Both the position numbers and the translations under genes were made by a program. A stretch of DNA of 64,000 nt from Paenibacillus daejeonensis DSM 15491 (GTDB lineage: Bacteria; Bacillota; Bacilli; Paenibacillales; Paenibacillaceae): assembly GCF_000378385.1 (NCBI RefSeq), contig NZ_KB899665.1:25036-89035 (forward strand), read 5' to 3'. Position 1 is the stretch's first letter, and the number at the start of each line of letters is the position of its first letter. Shown one piece after another: positions 8,391 through 17,379 of this stretch. Below the pieces are notes generated by a model. That model was given only the letters and a program-made list of their open reading frames with translations. It did no database searches and was not told the origin of the DNA.

Positions 8391-9194
8391 TTATCCCCGC
8401 ATCAACGATTCTGCACCGTCGATGTAGATGTCGACGCCGCTGATGTGGCTCGACTCTTCGGAGGCCAGGAACAGCACGAGGTCGCCGCACTGCTCGATTG
8501 TTCCGGACTTGAACTCTAGCGGTTGGCTGCCTTTTGGATACTCAATCGGCATCTTGACCTTCTCCAGCGAAGGCGAGATGTTGGTGTTATCATCGATATT
8601 GGTATCGATGGCGCCCGGACATACGGCGTTCACGCGAATCTTCGATGGTGCCAGCTCCAGCGCGATCATTTTCATAAAGGCGACTTGGCCCGCTTTACTC
8701 GAGCTGTAGGCGGTTGCACCGGTATTGGAGAAGATGCGGTTGCCGTTGACGGAGCTTGTGATAATGATGCTGCCGCCGCCGTTTTCCTTCATATAAGGTA
8801 CGGCGTATTTGACGGTCAGGAACGTGCCTTTCAGATTAATGCCCAGCGTCATATCCCATTCTTCGACCGTGAGTTCCTCAATCGGTGCCCAGGTGCCGTT
8901 AATGCCTGCGTTGACGAAGAGGATATCGATGCGGCCATGCTTGTCCACGACGTCCTTCATCGCTTTCTCAACCATCTCGGGCTTGGAGACATCGGTTTCA
9001 AATACATCAGCCGTGCCGCCTGCCTCTTCGATCTGAGACTTCACTTCATTGGCATTGTCCAGCGTGCGATCCAGCATGCAAATGATGGCTCCCTGCTCGG
9101 CCAACTTCAAGGCCGCGCCTTTACCGATACCAGAACCACCTCCGGTGATGACTGCTACTTTGCCTTCTACGCGTTTTCCGTTACCCATGTTCAT
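8391..9194 (-). CDS. SDR family NAD(P)-dependent oxidoreductase
   Basis: 267 residues, classical short-chain dehydrogenase length. The cofactor motif TGGGSGIGKG is at about residues 17-26, NAG of VNAGINGTW near 99, catalytic Ser in ITSSVNG near 146 and the YSSSK tetrad (Tyr, Lys) near 162. The C-terminus has CPGAIDTN and ISGVDIYIDGAESL. Substrate unknown. Two in-frame ATGs (9194 and 9188) follow AAAGGAG; spacing slightly favours 9188. It is separated by terminators on both sides and so appears to be transcribed alone. Confidence 0.9.
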   Translation of the reverse strand: MNMGNGKRVEGKVAVITGGGSGIGKGAALKLAEQGAIICMLDRTLDNANEVKSQIEEAGGTADVFETDVSKPEMVEKAMKDVVDKHGRIDILFVNAGINGTWAPIEELTVEEWDMTLGINLKGTFLTVKYAVPYMKENGGGSIIITSSVNGNRIFSNTGATAYSSSKAGQVAFMKMIALELAPSKIRVNAVCPGAIDTNIDDNTNISPSLEKVKMPIEYPKGSQPLEFKSGTIEQCGDLVLFLASEESSHISGVDIYIDGAESLMRG

Positions 9195-9311
9195 TCACTC
9201 CTTTTTGTCGTGTATAGGGTTTCTCGAACATCTATAGATGTTTTAAACCTTTCCCACCTACATGAAGCAATAATCCGGACCTGTATTCACATCATTTCCA
9301 GTTGCGGCCAA

Positions 9312-9343
9312 CAAAAAAAGCAAGAGAGCGGGGCTCTCTTGCT
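9312..9343 (-). terminator. Terminator of the MarR-MFS unit
   Basis: Perfect 10-bp stem GCAAGAGAGC (9320-9329) with GCTCTCTTGC (9333-9342), followed on the minus strand by seven Ts (9313-9319). Confidence 0.9.
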
Positions 9344-9359
9344 CTTGCTCAGTGCAAGC

Positions 9360-10955
9360 TTACAGTTCGTTCATGGACGGACGGGACGATACGCTGCTGT
9401 TGCTCTCGCGTTCCGTCTCCGTCTGCATTGGGGCTTCTGCGGTGCGAAGAGGAATCTCCTTCAGAAAGGCGACGAGAATGAATGCCACAACCAACAGTCC
9501 TGAGCCTGTCAGGAAGACGACGGTCAACGCATCGCTCAAGGCACCGCGCACCATGCCAATCATCTGCATGGCAGCGGATTGCAGGTCTGCAGGCAGGGCT
9601 GCTGTCAGCCGCTCCAGCTCGGGCTGATTGGTCAGCAGCTGTGGGTCCAGGAAGGGCTGCAGCTGCTGCATGGTCTCAGGATCAGCTGCCGGAGAGCTGC
9701 CGCCGCCGATATTGCTCATGGCCTGCGTAATGTTGTGCGACATCCGCGAGATCATGATGGAGCCCATGACCGCAATCCCGATGGTGCTGCCCATGTTGCG
9801 GAACAGCTGAGAGGAAGCGGTGACTACACCGAGCTCACTTGGCGGAACGGCATTCTGGGCGGCCAGTGTGAAGACAGGCATCCCGAAGCCCAGTCCGATA
9901 CCGAAGACGATCATACTGACGATGGCGACAGGAATATTGTCCATGTATGCCATGATGACCATCCCGATCGTCATGATTGCCATGCCGAGCAGGGCAAAAC
10001 GCTTGTATTTGCCAGTCTTGGTCATCCAACGACCAGTCAAGGCACTCAGAATAATCATACTGATCGACATTGGCATGGTTACATACCCCGAATACGTAGG
10101 CGAGATGCCTTCAACGCCTTGGACGAAGAACGGCAGGTAGATCAATGCGCCCAGCATGCCTGCACCCATCAGGAAACCGGCGATGTTGGAGATCGTCACT
10201 ACGGAGTTGCGGAATAATGACAACGGCAGAACCGGGCTTTGGACCTTGCGCTCGACGAGTATGAACAGGATCAAGCTGACCACAGTAGCGCCGAACAAGC
10301 CGATAATCTGCCATGACAGCCATGCATATTCAGTGCCGGCCCAGGTAAAGCCTAACAAGAGCGGAATGATGGCAAGCGACAGGAACAGTGAGCCCCAATA
10401 GTCGACTTTTTCATTATAGTTGCGAACAGGCTTGGGAAACAGCTTCCAGATCATGGCGAAGGCAATGATACCGATCGGCAGGAAGATCCAGAAGATCCAT
10501 TCCCAATTCATATGGTCGACCATCCAGCCGCCCAACGTCGGGCCGAGTACACTGGAGAAGCCGAAGATGGCCATCATCATGCCGGTCCATTTGGCCCGCT
10601 CACGCGGAGCAAACAAGTCACCAACGGCGGTCACGGCTGTCGCCATGATAATCCCGCCGCCAACACCTTGGATACCGCGGTACAGAATCATTTGCCCAAT
10701 CGTAGTGGAGGTTCCGCATAGGAAAGCCCCAATCATGAAGAAGATAATCCCCATCAGTAGAAAAGGTTTGCGACCGTAAATGTCAGAGAGCTTGCCGACA
10801 AGGACGGTAGCAATGGTGGAGGTCAGCATATAAATGGTGATGACCCACGTATATAGCTCCATACCGTTAAGCAGGGAAGCGATCCGCGGCATCGCCGTGC
10901 TGACAATCGTCTGGTTAATCGCTGCAAAAAACATGGCTGCCATAATGGCGAGCAT
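9360..10955 (-). CDS. MFS drug:proton antiporter, DHA2 (EmrB/QacA) family, 14 TM
   Basis: 531 residues from the first ATG, with about 14 membrane segments. DHA2 features include NQTIVSTAMPRI in helix 1, GKLSDIYGRKPFLL after helix 2 (motif A) and RGIQGVGGG in the next helices. The cytoplasmic C-terminus is short and charged. It probably exports hydrophobic drugs under control of the adjacent MarR protein. The first ATG lacks a ribosome site. A good AAGGAG at 11001-11006 overlaps the MarR stop and points to a non-ATG start about 13-14 codons upstream (ATC or GTT at 10992-10997), which would add IIEHLSSRQKLLI. The true start is therefore uncertain. Confidence 0.9.
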   Translation of the reverse strand: MLAIMAAMFFAAINQTIVSTAMPRIASLLNGMELYTWVITIYMLTSTIATVLVGKLSDIYGRKPFLLMGIIFFMIGAFLCGTSTTIGQMILYRGIQGVGGGIIMATAVTAVGDLFAPRERAKWTGMMMAIFGFSSVLGPTLGGWMVDHMNWEWIFWIFLPIGIIAFAMIWKLFPKPVRNYNEKVDYWGSLFLSLAIIPLLLGFTWAGTEYAWLSWQIIGLFGATVVSLILFILVERKVQSPVLPLSLFRNSVVTISNIAGFLMGAGMLGALIYLPFFVQGVEGISPTYSGYVTMPMSISMIILSALTGRWMTKTGKYKRFALLGMAIMTIGMVIMAYMDNIPVAIVSMIVFGIGLGFGMPVFTLAAQNAVPPSELGVVTASSQLFRNMGSTIGIAVMGSIMISRMSHNITQAMSNIGGGSSPAADPETMQQLQPFLDPQLLTNQPELERLTAALPADLQSAAMQMIGMVRGALSDALTVVFLTGSGLLVVAFILVAFLKEIPLRTAEAPMQTETERESNSSVSSRPSMNEL

Positions 10956-10997
10956 GATCAGCAGCTTTTGTCGTGATGATAAATGTTCGATGATAAC

Positions 10998-11438
10998 CTA
11001 CTCCTTGTCTGTGAATTCCAGCAAATCATGCATATGTGTAAAAATCCGCTGTAAATGCGCCTTGTCTTCTTCGGATATTTGTTCGAAGACACGAGCAAAT
11101 AGCGTGTGATAGATGGTTCCAAGCTCATCCTTGCGTCGAATACCTTCTTGCGTAATCTCAAGGTATACTACACGGCGGTCCGCCTCATCACGGAAGCGGG
11201 TGATCAATCCAAAACGGATCATCCGGTCAGCCATACCCGTCACAGCACCTGAAGTCACTTGCAGCAGGTCTGCAAGCTCAGCTACTTTATGTTTTCCTTG
11301 ACTGGCAAGGATATGCAGCATCCGGAATTGGCTGATGGTTAAGGAATCCGGACTATTGCGGTTCCAAGCGTCGTTGGCCTTCTTGATGAGCGTCTTGAAC
11401 AGTCGGAACAGTTCCAGCGACTGCTCAGTTGTGGGCAT
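10998..11438 (-). CDS. MarR family transcriptional regulator
   Basis: 146 residues with the winged-helix pattern SQFRMLHILASQGKHKVAELADLLQVTSGAVTGMADRM (recognition helix) followed by the wing residues DEADRRVVYLEIT. Such proteins repress exporters and release DNA when a ligand binds. ATG 11438 follows AGGAGG. The TAG stop at 10998-11000 is in the same reading frame as the exporter, with no other stop between them. The paired GTGCTAAACA/GTCCTAAACA boxes upstream are candidate operators. Confidence 0.9.
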   Translation of the reverse strand: MPTTEQSLELFRLFKTLIKKANDAWNRNSPDSLTISQFRMLHILASQGKHKVAELADLLQVTSGAVTGMADRMIRFGLITRFRDEADRRVVYLEITQEGIRRKDELGTIYHTLFARVFEQISEEDKAHLQRIFTHMHDLLEFTDKE

Positions 11439-11494
11439 GTGTCAGCCTCCTGTCTACTATCATTAATCTTTTAGATAAGTAGTCAATCATTTAT

Positions 11495-11533
11495 GTGCTA
11501 AACATTTAAGGGAATATATTTTAGTCCTAAACA
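11495..11533 (-). promoter_or_regulatory. Candidate MarR operator boxes and promoter
   Basis: Two similar boxes, GTGCTAAACA at 11495-11504 and GTCCTAAACA at 11524-11533, lie 29 bases apart upstream of the regulator. Reading the minus strand, TTGACT (11481-11486) is a possible -35 between them and the gene. The assignment is by position and repetition only. Confidence 0.45.
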
Positions 11534-11658
11534 ATTAACATGTAATGTACTTTACTCCGGTTCATATGAAAAGTCAATACAAAATCCCCACCTTTTTTCG
11601 CAGGTCAGCTGCTGGCTGATGCGCTTCGGGTGGGGACACAAGATTTCTTATCGTGCGT

Positions 11659-11824
11659 GTTCAAAAAGCTTGGTTTTCAGCACCGAGAAGATTGGAGGCA
11701 GGAGGAAATGAGGAGCGGAGCGTAGTGAAAGCTACGTGAGCACCGGAAGTTCCAACTGCATTCAATATTCGATGTCGAATATGCATCCTGATTCACTTCG
11801 TGATCAAAAGCGGGCTTTTTGAAC
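11659..11824. repeat. 166-bp palindromic MITE-like element
   Basis: The 11-bp ends GTTCAAAAAGC (11659-11669) and GCTTTTTGAAC (11814-11824) are perfect inverted repeats. Inside are a CGTAG/CTACG hairpin and the near-perfect palindrome ATATTCGATGTCGAATAT at about 11766-11783. It has no coding capacity. The tail resembles the end of copy A in the galU-manC gap (CGTGATCAAAAGCG at 630-643). The remaining gap (11439-11658) holds the MarR promoter region and a CCCCACC/GGTGGGG hairpin near 11586-11636. Confidence 0.65.
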
Positions 11825-11837
11825 AACCTCTTATAGA

Positions 11838-12398
11838 TTAGCTTGAAAGCTGGACGAGATCACGCCATAGCTCTTGCTCGTGAGCAGAGTTCTTCAACGG
11901 GTCTTGCACCGTGGCTTGCCAAATCTGAGGCTCGAGCAATGCTGAGAGTTCACCGTACTGACGGACTACTGCCGAACGCTCTACAATATAGGTATCATCC
12001 GAGAATGTGTACCTCAGTGTCTCGAGGTTATCGATTAGAGCGAAGGCTGCCGTTGAGTTATAGATGAGAGAACGCTGCAGATGAAGCTGGTCGACCTGCG
12101 CAGCAGACGTGTCAAAGATCAACGCGGCTGTCAGCTCATCAGGATACAGTTGAAATGTGAAAGACAGATCCTGCAAAGGCAAGTGAAAGAACAGATTGCT
12201 GAGATTGCCCGCATTGCCCATATAGGGATGCTGATAAGGAAGGACTTCATCCAAATGGTGGGTTAAAGGATTTAATTGCTCCGCCTGATACTGCTCCCGC
12301 TGTGCTTCCTGATCGGGGATATAGACGCCCTCTACGAAAATAAACAGACTCACGGCGATCACCAGCAGGCTAATTATGATCCATGTACGCTTCTTCAT
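11838..12398 (-). CDS. DUF4825-like membrane-anchored protein
   Basis: 186 residues: one N-terminal membrane anchor (residues 6-25), then an extracytoplasmic domain with YMGNAGNLSNLFFHLPL, a pattern I associate with DUF4825 proteins. Function unknown. It is the last gene of a three-gene unit with PadR and a permease-prefix protein; ATG 12398 overlaps the upstream stop (ATGA). In such units the membrane proteins often sense or protect against envelope stress, but this is inference. Confidence 0.7.
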   Translation of the reverse strand: MKKRTWIIISLLVIAVSLFIFVEGVYIPDQEAQREQYQAEQLNPLTHHLDEVLPYQHPYMGNAGNLSNLFFHLPLQDLSFTFQLYPDELTAALIFDTSAAQVDQLHLQRSLIYNSTAAFALIDNLETLRYTFSDDTYIVERSAVVRQYGELSALLEPQIWQATVQDPLKNSAHEQELWRDLVQLSS

Positions 12399-13069
12399 GC
12401 CATCCCGCCTCTCTCGTGACGTGGCAAAATCCGTAGCGCCGTCCGTGCGCTGAGTGGAACGATCAAGCTGAGCAGTGGCAGGATATATTGGTAGACGATA
12501 ACGGCGAATTGATAGGGGCCGCTAATCTCAATCGGGCGTCCAAACCAGATATTGCTCGCAAAAAGCATGCCTGTCACATCCAGCCAGCAGATGAGAAGAA
12601 ACACGATCCACAGTCCCCAGACCACACGCACGATTCGGGTTAGTTTTCCTCTATGGACGAGGCGCAGACCATCCGAATTGTGACGCATCAGGAGCAGGAG
12701 AATCACGTACCAGCAGCCTACACAGATCAGACTGATCATAATGACCAGCTGAGCCAGTACGCCAGCTCCAACCGCGCGAGAAGGAATGGCGATAATCCAG
12801 GCCAAGAGCAGGAAGATCAGCGTCCACTGCGTCAGATCAAGCAGAAAAGGTTTCATTGCAATCTTGACCTCTTCATCCATTAACCCGTCGATACTGGTGA
12901 TGCTGGCGACCGCATGATGCTTCGCGTCCTCTTCATCCCATCCCTGTGCGATGAGGTCGGCGGTCTTGGCCTCCAGGTTGCCGAGGATCTCTTCTTTCAT
13001 ATCTCTAACTTGCGCGGTTTCCCGATACCCCCGAAACAGATTGTCAACATGTTGCTTCAAGTTACTCAT
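12395..13069 (-). CDS. Permease-prefix-domain membrane protein
   Basis: 224 residues. Residues 1-70 form a charged helical cytoplasmic domain (HVDNLFRGYRETAQVRDMKEEI, GWDEEDAKHHAV) of the permease-prefix/DUF1700 kind, followed by four hydrophobic segments of about 20 residues. Such proteins usually lie next to PadR regulators, as here: the start overlaps the padR end by 8 bases. No catalytic motif is visible. It probably works in the membrane with the DUF4825-like protein. Confidence 0.75.
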   Translation of the reverse strand: MSNLKQHVDNLFRGYRETAQVRDMKEEILGNLEAKTADLIAQGWDEEDAKHHAVASITSIDGLMDEEVKIAMKPFLLDLTQWTLIFLLLAWIIAIPSRAVGAGVLAQLVIMISLICVGCWYVILLLLMRHNSDGLRLVHRGKLTRIVRVVWGLWIVFLLICWLDVTGMLFASNIWFGRPIEISGPYQFAVIVYQYILPLLSLIVPLSARTALRILPRHERGGMA

Positions 13070-13415
13070 CTGCTGCTGTGCTCCTTTCGATCAGCTTGCC
13101 GATCAATTGCTTGGCATAATGCCAGTCGGCTACTGCCTTGTGATAAGCTGTTTGACCTGCGGCTGTAATGCGGTAATATTTGCGCCGGCCCCCCTGGCTC
13201 TGATCCCCCCAATACGAGGCGATGAGGCCGCCTGCTTCCAATCTTTTCAGGCTGGTATAGAGGGAGGGCTCTTTCAATTCGTATTCCCCTTGGCTGGCAA
13301 GCGAGATCGCCTTAATAATCTCGTAGCCGTAGTTGTCGCCCTCGTCCAGAATGCGAAGGATGATGGTATCAATATGTCCTCGAATCAGCTCACTGCTGAT
13401 AGTTTGCTCTTTCAC
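13062..13415 (-). CDS. PadR family transcriptional regulator
   Basis: 117 residues. The winged helix shows LRILDEGDNYGYEIIKAI, then EPSLYTSLKRLEAGGLI and GGRRKYYRITAAG, diagnostic of PadR proteins. The start is GTG 13415, with GGAGGT 11 bases upstream. PadR proteins of this size usually repress their own operon, so the two downstream membrane proteins are the likely targets. Confidence 0.9.
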   Translation of the reverse strand: MKEQTISSELIRGHIDTIILRILDEGDNYGYEIIKAISLASQGEYELKEPSLYTSLKRLEAGGLIASYWGDQSQGGRRKYYRITAAGQTAYHKAVADWHYAKQLIGKLIERSTAADE

Positions 13416-13531
13416 GGGCGTTCTGCACCTCCAGTGAGAGCATTATCTCGCATATTACTATGTGTGTCAAGGTACTGTGTATGGAATAGGTGTAGAGAGA
13501 GGATCGCCTGCACAAAAAAACCTGTCGAACC

Positions 13532-14713
13532 TCATTTTGCATGAGTTCCGTCAGGCTCTGGAATTGGTACTAATTGTGATGGGGCAGATTGTTCTGCCTT
13601 CTCCTTACCGCAGCGGTAATTGTAGTTCTGCTCGCATAGCTTCAGTAGTTGAGCCTTGAGTCCGCGTTTGGGTACCGTCACGCGGATGCCCTTGCGTCCC
13701 GCTTGGCGCAGGGCAGACTGAGCGGCTGCTGCATCAGACACCTTGCTAACGATCAACTCGTCCGGTCCGCGGTCGCGGTAGTGGTGAAGCAAGAACAGAT
13801 CAGGCGCCATCTCACCAGCCGATGCTCCATAGGGATGAAGCGCAAAGGAGCGCAGCATGCCTTCCTGGACTCTGGCGATCAGCACTTCACGCCTGCCGAA
13901 GTAGAGCACCTCTTGGATGGTAGAAAATTCGCGGTCGACGATCTGCCTGGCAGGGAGTTGCTCCAGGATGCGAATGTGCCCTAGCATGTTGCCTGCCCGC
14001 TCGTACTCCATCTTCTCCGCATAGTCGGTCATCTTCTCCCGCATGGCCTCCAGGAGCCGTCCATCCTTGCTGGTCAGGAGCTGTGCCGCCTGACGCGCGG
14101 ACTCACGATAGTCTGCCTGCGAGATATGGCCTTCGCAAACTCCGCTGCACTTATGGATATGATAGAGCAGACAGGCTCGCTTGGGCAGGGTGGTGCAGCT
14201 GCGTAGCCGGTAATGATCCGTGATAAAGGCCAGCACCGCATTACGGAAGCGGGAGCTGTAATAGGGGCCGAAGCGGTGGGGATTATCCCCATATGGGGAG
14301 CCCACGGCGTGGCCGTCTGCTGGTCGTTCCGCCGGCTCCCGGCGGTCACGGTACAAGACATCGACTCTTGGCAGCTTCTCATCGGTTATTTGTAGATAAG
14401 CGTAGCCGCTGTTGTCTTTCTTGAGCGCGCGGTTAAAGGCCGGCTTGTGGATCTTGATCAAATTGTTCTCCAGGATCAGGCTCTCGGCCTCGTTGTTGAC
14501 GATCATCACCTCAATCGAGGCAATCTCGCTGACAAGCTGGATCAGCCGCTTGCGCGTGTGGCGCGTATGAAAATAAGAGCGCAGCCGATTTCGGAGATGC
14601 TTGGCTTTGCCAATATAGATAATCGTGCCCTCGCTGTCCCGCATCAGATAGCAGCCGGGCAGCTCGGGATAATCATGGGCGTTAAATGTAAATGGGATGA
14701 GGTTCACCTCCAA
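13532..14713 (-). CDS. Short UvrC-like GIY-YIG nuclease
   Basis: About 390 residues, against roughly 600 for full UvrC. The GIY-YIG domain has LPGCYLMRD, IIYIGKAKHLRNRLRSYF and NNEAESLILENNLI. A cysteine cluster follows (CTTLPKRACLLYHIHKCSGVCEG), as in UvrC and Cho, then a UvrBC-like segment. The C-terminal part resembles only the beginning of the UvrC RNase H-like domain (LPKRG-like VPKRGLKAQLLKL); the helix-hairpin-helix end is missing. It could make the 3-prime incision only, as Cho does, or act outside repair. The TTG at 14713 overlaps GGAGG; that site is best spaced for ATC 14698, so the start is uncertain. Confidence 0.8.
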   Translation of the reverse strand: MEVNLIPFTFNAHDYPELPGCYLMRDSEGTIIYIGKAKHLRNRLRSYFHTRHTRKRLIQLVSEIASIEVMIVNNEAESLILENNLIKIHKPAFNRALKKDNSGYAYLQITDEKLPRVDVLYRDRREPAERPADGHAVGSPYGDNPHRFGPYYSSRFRNAVLAFITDHYRLRSCTTLPKRACLLYHIHKCSGVCEGHISQADYRESARQAAQLLTSKDGRLLEAMREKMTDYAEKMEYERAGNMLGHIRILEQLPARQIVDREFSTIQEVLYFGRREVLIARVQEGMLRSFALHPYGASAGEMAPDLFLLHHYRDRGPDELIVSKVSDAAAAQSALRQAGRKGIRVTVPKRGLKAQLLKLCEQNYNYRCGKEKAEQSAPSQLVPIPEPDGTHAK

Positions 14714-14916
14714 TCCTCAGATGGCGAACGTGGGTTCTTATTCCATGGTACAAGATTCGAAGCGTATTTACCAGCGTTAATCTAGTGGAAATGACAGAAA
14801 TAGTAAACCTCATAAAACGGACAAATTGGATGAGATCAGTGTTTAATATATGCAAAATATTAATGGGGTCAATAAGCTGGAAACCGCTTATTATTGTGAA
14901 TTAATCGCTCTAGATA

Positions 14917-15309
14917 TTAGAGTCCATCGATATATTCCAGGTTCATTTTAAGAAAAAACACCTGCTTCTCCTCGGCAATCATTCTCTCGATCTCTGTCGC
15001 TTCCCGCAAATCATACTGCTGTATGAAGGGGGTTCCGTTACGTATAGCCCCTAGCACCTTCGTATCTCCTGGCTCGTAGCCTTCCACCCATAGTTTGGTC
15101 CACAGGCGATCTGCTTCTTTTAGTTCCAGGTTGTAATCGAACAAATGTCCCAGGCTCAATTCACTGAATGTATCTATGTGTGAAGAGTTGTCTTGTATGG
15201 TTAGAATAGCTGTGTGGTCACGTTCAGCGGCTCCTTCACTGCATCCCGTTACTGTAAGCAGCAGCATGGTTCCTATAAGAGTCGCAGGTAATTTAAGGTT
15301 GGTTTTCAT
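14917..15309 (-). CDS. Hypothetical lipoprotein
   Basis: 130 residues with a signal peptide and lipobox LTVTGC (Cys near residue 22), so probably attached to the outer face of the membrane. The mature part is acidic and has no family signature I know. Start ATG 15309 has AAGGAGG seven bases upstream. It is divergent from the sensor kinase at 15515. The gap 14714-14916 behind it contains only an AATAAGC/GCTTATT hairpin with no T run. Confidence 0.7.
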   Translation of the reverse strand: MKTNLKLPATLIGTMLLLTVTGCSEGAAERDHTAILTIQDNSSHIDTFSELSLGHLFDYNLELKEADRLWTKLWVEGYEPGDTKVLGAIRNGTPFIQQYDLREATEIERMIAEEKQVFFLKMNLEYIDGL

Positions 15310-15514
15310 CAAATCCTCCTTGATGTAAAGCGGAAATTTACGTTAATGCTGTTCATAATATCGTAGTACTGTATGAATCATTAATCAACTATTCGGATGG
15401 AGCAGGTTGCCGCTCCTCCGATCAGGATCAAGTTGACGTTTGCCATCGAGCTGGTTAAGCTTCTTTGTAACTAATGTTTGCATGCCCGCAATCGGCGGGA
15501 TTGGAGGAATCCGC

Positions 15515-17308
15515 ATGTTCTACTCGCTCAAAAGCCGGCTGATCGCCGTCTTTGTTCTGCTCTTCGTTCTCACCTTCGGTACCTTGTCCGTGGTCCTCTT
15601 CAACGAGGCGCGGACGATCATCCGCTCGTATATCGAGTCCTCTGCCCTGGAGAAAATGGAGGAGTACGGCTCCTATGTCAGCATGGTGCAGACTCAGGTG
15701 TATGACCTTGCCTCGATTGTGTTCAACAGTGAAGCGACCCGCAACTGGGATAACAAAGTGTCGGATCCTACGGTTAGCGAAGGTGACAAGATGTTTGCCC
15801 ACATCGAGATGAGCAATTTCCTTACCCGTACGACGAACAGCTACTCCAGTGTGTCCAATGTTGCCATCTATCGACAGGAGGGGGTCTGGGTCGGAGCCGA
15901 ACAGGCCATTGTCCAAGAAGTGGACTATATGCTGGAGCCTTGGTTCATCGACTTTTTCGCCCAGGGTCGCCACTGGATGACAGCGCATACGGACGACGCG
16001 GAGCTCATGCGGAACAATCCGAATCCGGTGGTCAGTATGCTGATGCCGATCGGGACGTTTGAGCCGACGCATGCCAAGAGCGTGATGAAGGTTAATGTGA
16101 ATGCGGATTATTTTCTGCGGCCGCTCAGCCGTATCCATCTGGGTGAGAGCGGGACGATCTATCTGCTCGACGACCGGGGCGAATCGATGCTGGGGCAGTC
16201 CACGTACGGGGACTATCCGGGCACAGCAGAGGCGGTAACGGAGATACGTGGCGGGGTCAGCCGGAGCGGGGTCATGTATCGGGAGAATGATCAGGGCAAC
16301 CAAGACATCATTGTCTACAAAAAACTTCCGCGCACCAACTGGACGCTGGTTGGTTTTGTAACGGAAGAGGATCTGTATGCGCCGCTTTTCAAACTCCGCA
16401 ACAGCATGATCATCTTCGCCTCGGTATTACTCGTCGTGGCGGTGCTCGCAGCCATCTGGCTGTCCCACGGGGTCACGAAGCCACTGTCCCGACTCGTTCT
16501 GGCTATGCGCCAGGTACAGCGCGGGGATTTTGACAGTGCTGAGCAGCGCTTGCCGGAACCACAGCAATCCATGACCAGTGAGATTGGATTCGCGACGACG
16601 ACGTTCCGGACCATGGTGGGACAATTGCGACAGCATATCAAGACGGAGTTTGAGCTCAAGCTGCTGCGACAGCAGGCGGAGTACAAAGCGCTGCTCATGC
16701 AGATTAATCCTCATTTCCTCTTCAACACGCTGGAGCTTATGAGCAGTTTGGCCATGCAGCGGCGAACGGAGGATACGGTGGAGGTTATCGAGTCACTGGG
16801 CAAAATGATGCGCTTCTCGCTCAAATTCAGCGACGACCTCGTCACCCTTGAGGAAGAGCTGCGCTATGTGCAGGATTATGTGACGATCCTACAGGTACGG
16901 TTCGGCGACAGGCTGGATATCCGGCTGACGCGCGAGGGCGATCTAGAGGGATTAACAGTGATCAAGTTCATTTTGCAGCCGCTTATCGAAAATTCGGTCA
17001 AATATAGCTTCCGTCATCAAGAGCAGGCCATCGTTCGGATTGCAGTCGCTAGACGGGAGGATCGACTCCATTTGGTCGTGAGTGACAATGGACCAGGGTT
17101 GTCGCCGGAGGCAGACGAGAAGCTTCGTGGGCAGTTAACCTCCGTACAATTGGATACCATGCTGGATAGCCGAACCGGCCAGATTGGACTAGGCAATGTA
17201 CTCGCCCGCTGCAGACTGTACTACGGGGAACGCTTCGAGATGCAGTGGGGAACGGGAGAGGATGGCGGGGCTCGAATCGAGTTGATATTGCATGCAGATA
17301 ACCTGTAG
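15515..17308 (+). CDS. YesM-like sensor histidine kinase
   Basis: 597 residues from ATG 15515, preceded by GGAGGAA. Domains in order: helix 1 (about 8-28), an extracytoplasmic sensor domain to about 295, helix 2 (about 302-322), HAMP (VTKPLSRLVLAM), then the YesM-type kinase core with QINPHFLFNTLEL (phospho-His) and an ATPase domain with PLIENSVKYS and SDNGPGLS. These kinases sense sugars or their binding proteins and phosphorylate the AraC-type regulator encoded next. The ABC importer and glycoside hydrolases downstream are the probable targets. Confidence 0.93.
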   Translation: MFYSLKSRLIAVFVLLFVLTFGTLSVVLFNEARTIIRSYIESSALEKMEEYGSYVSMVQTQVYDLASIVFNSEATRNWDNKVSDPTVSEGDKMFAHIEMSNFLTRTTNSYSSVSNVAIYRQEGVWVGAEQAIVQEVDYMLEPWFIDFFAQGRHWMTAHTDDAELMRNNPNPVVSMLMPIGTFEPTHAKSVMKVNVNADYFLRPLSRIHLGESGTIYLLDDRGESMLGQSTYGDYPGTAEAVTEIRGGVSRSGVMYRENDQGNQDIIVYKKLPRTNWTLVGFVTEEDLYAPLFKLRNSMIIFASVLLVVAVLAAIWLSHGVTKPLSRLVLAMRQVQRGDFDSAEQRLPEPQQSMTSEIGFATTTFRTMVGQLRQHIKTEFELKLLRQQAEYKALLMQINPHFLFNTLELMSSLAMQRRTEDTVEVIESLGKMMRFSLKFSDDLVTLEEELRYVQDYVTILQVRFGDRLDIRLTREGDLEGLTVIKFILQPLIENSVKYSFRHQEQAIVRIAVARREDRLHLVVSDNGPGLSPEADEKLRGQLTSVQLDTMLDSRTGQIGLGNVLARCRLYYGERFEMQWGTGEDGGARIELILHADNL

Positions 17309-17379
17309 GTCTGCAACTCGGTCTTGCTCTGGAGGCGGTCGACACCATCCGTTTGACCTTGAGACAGGAGGAAGCTGCT

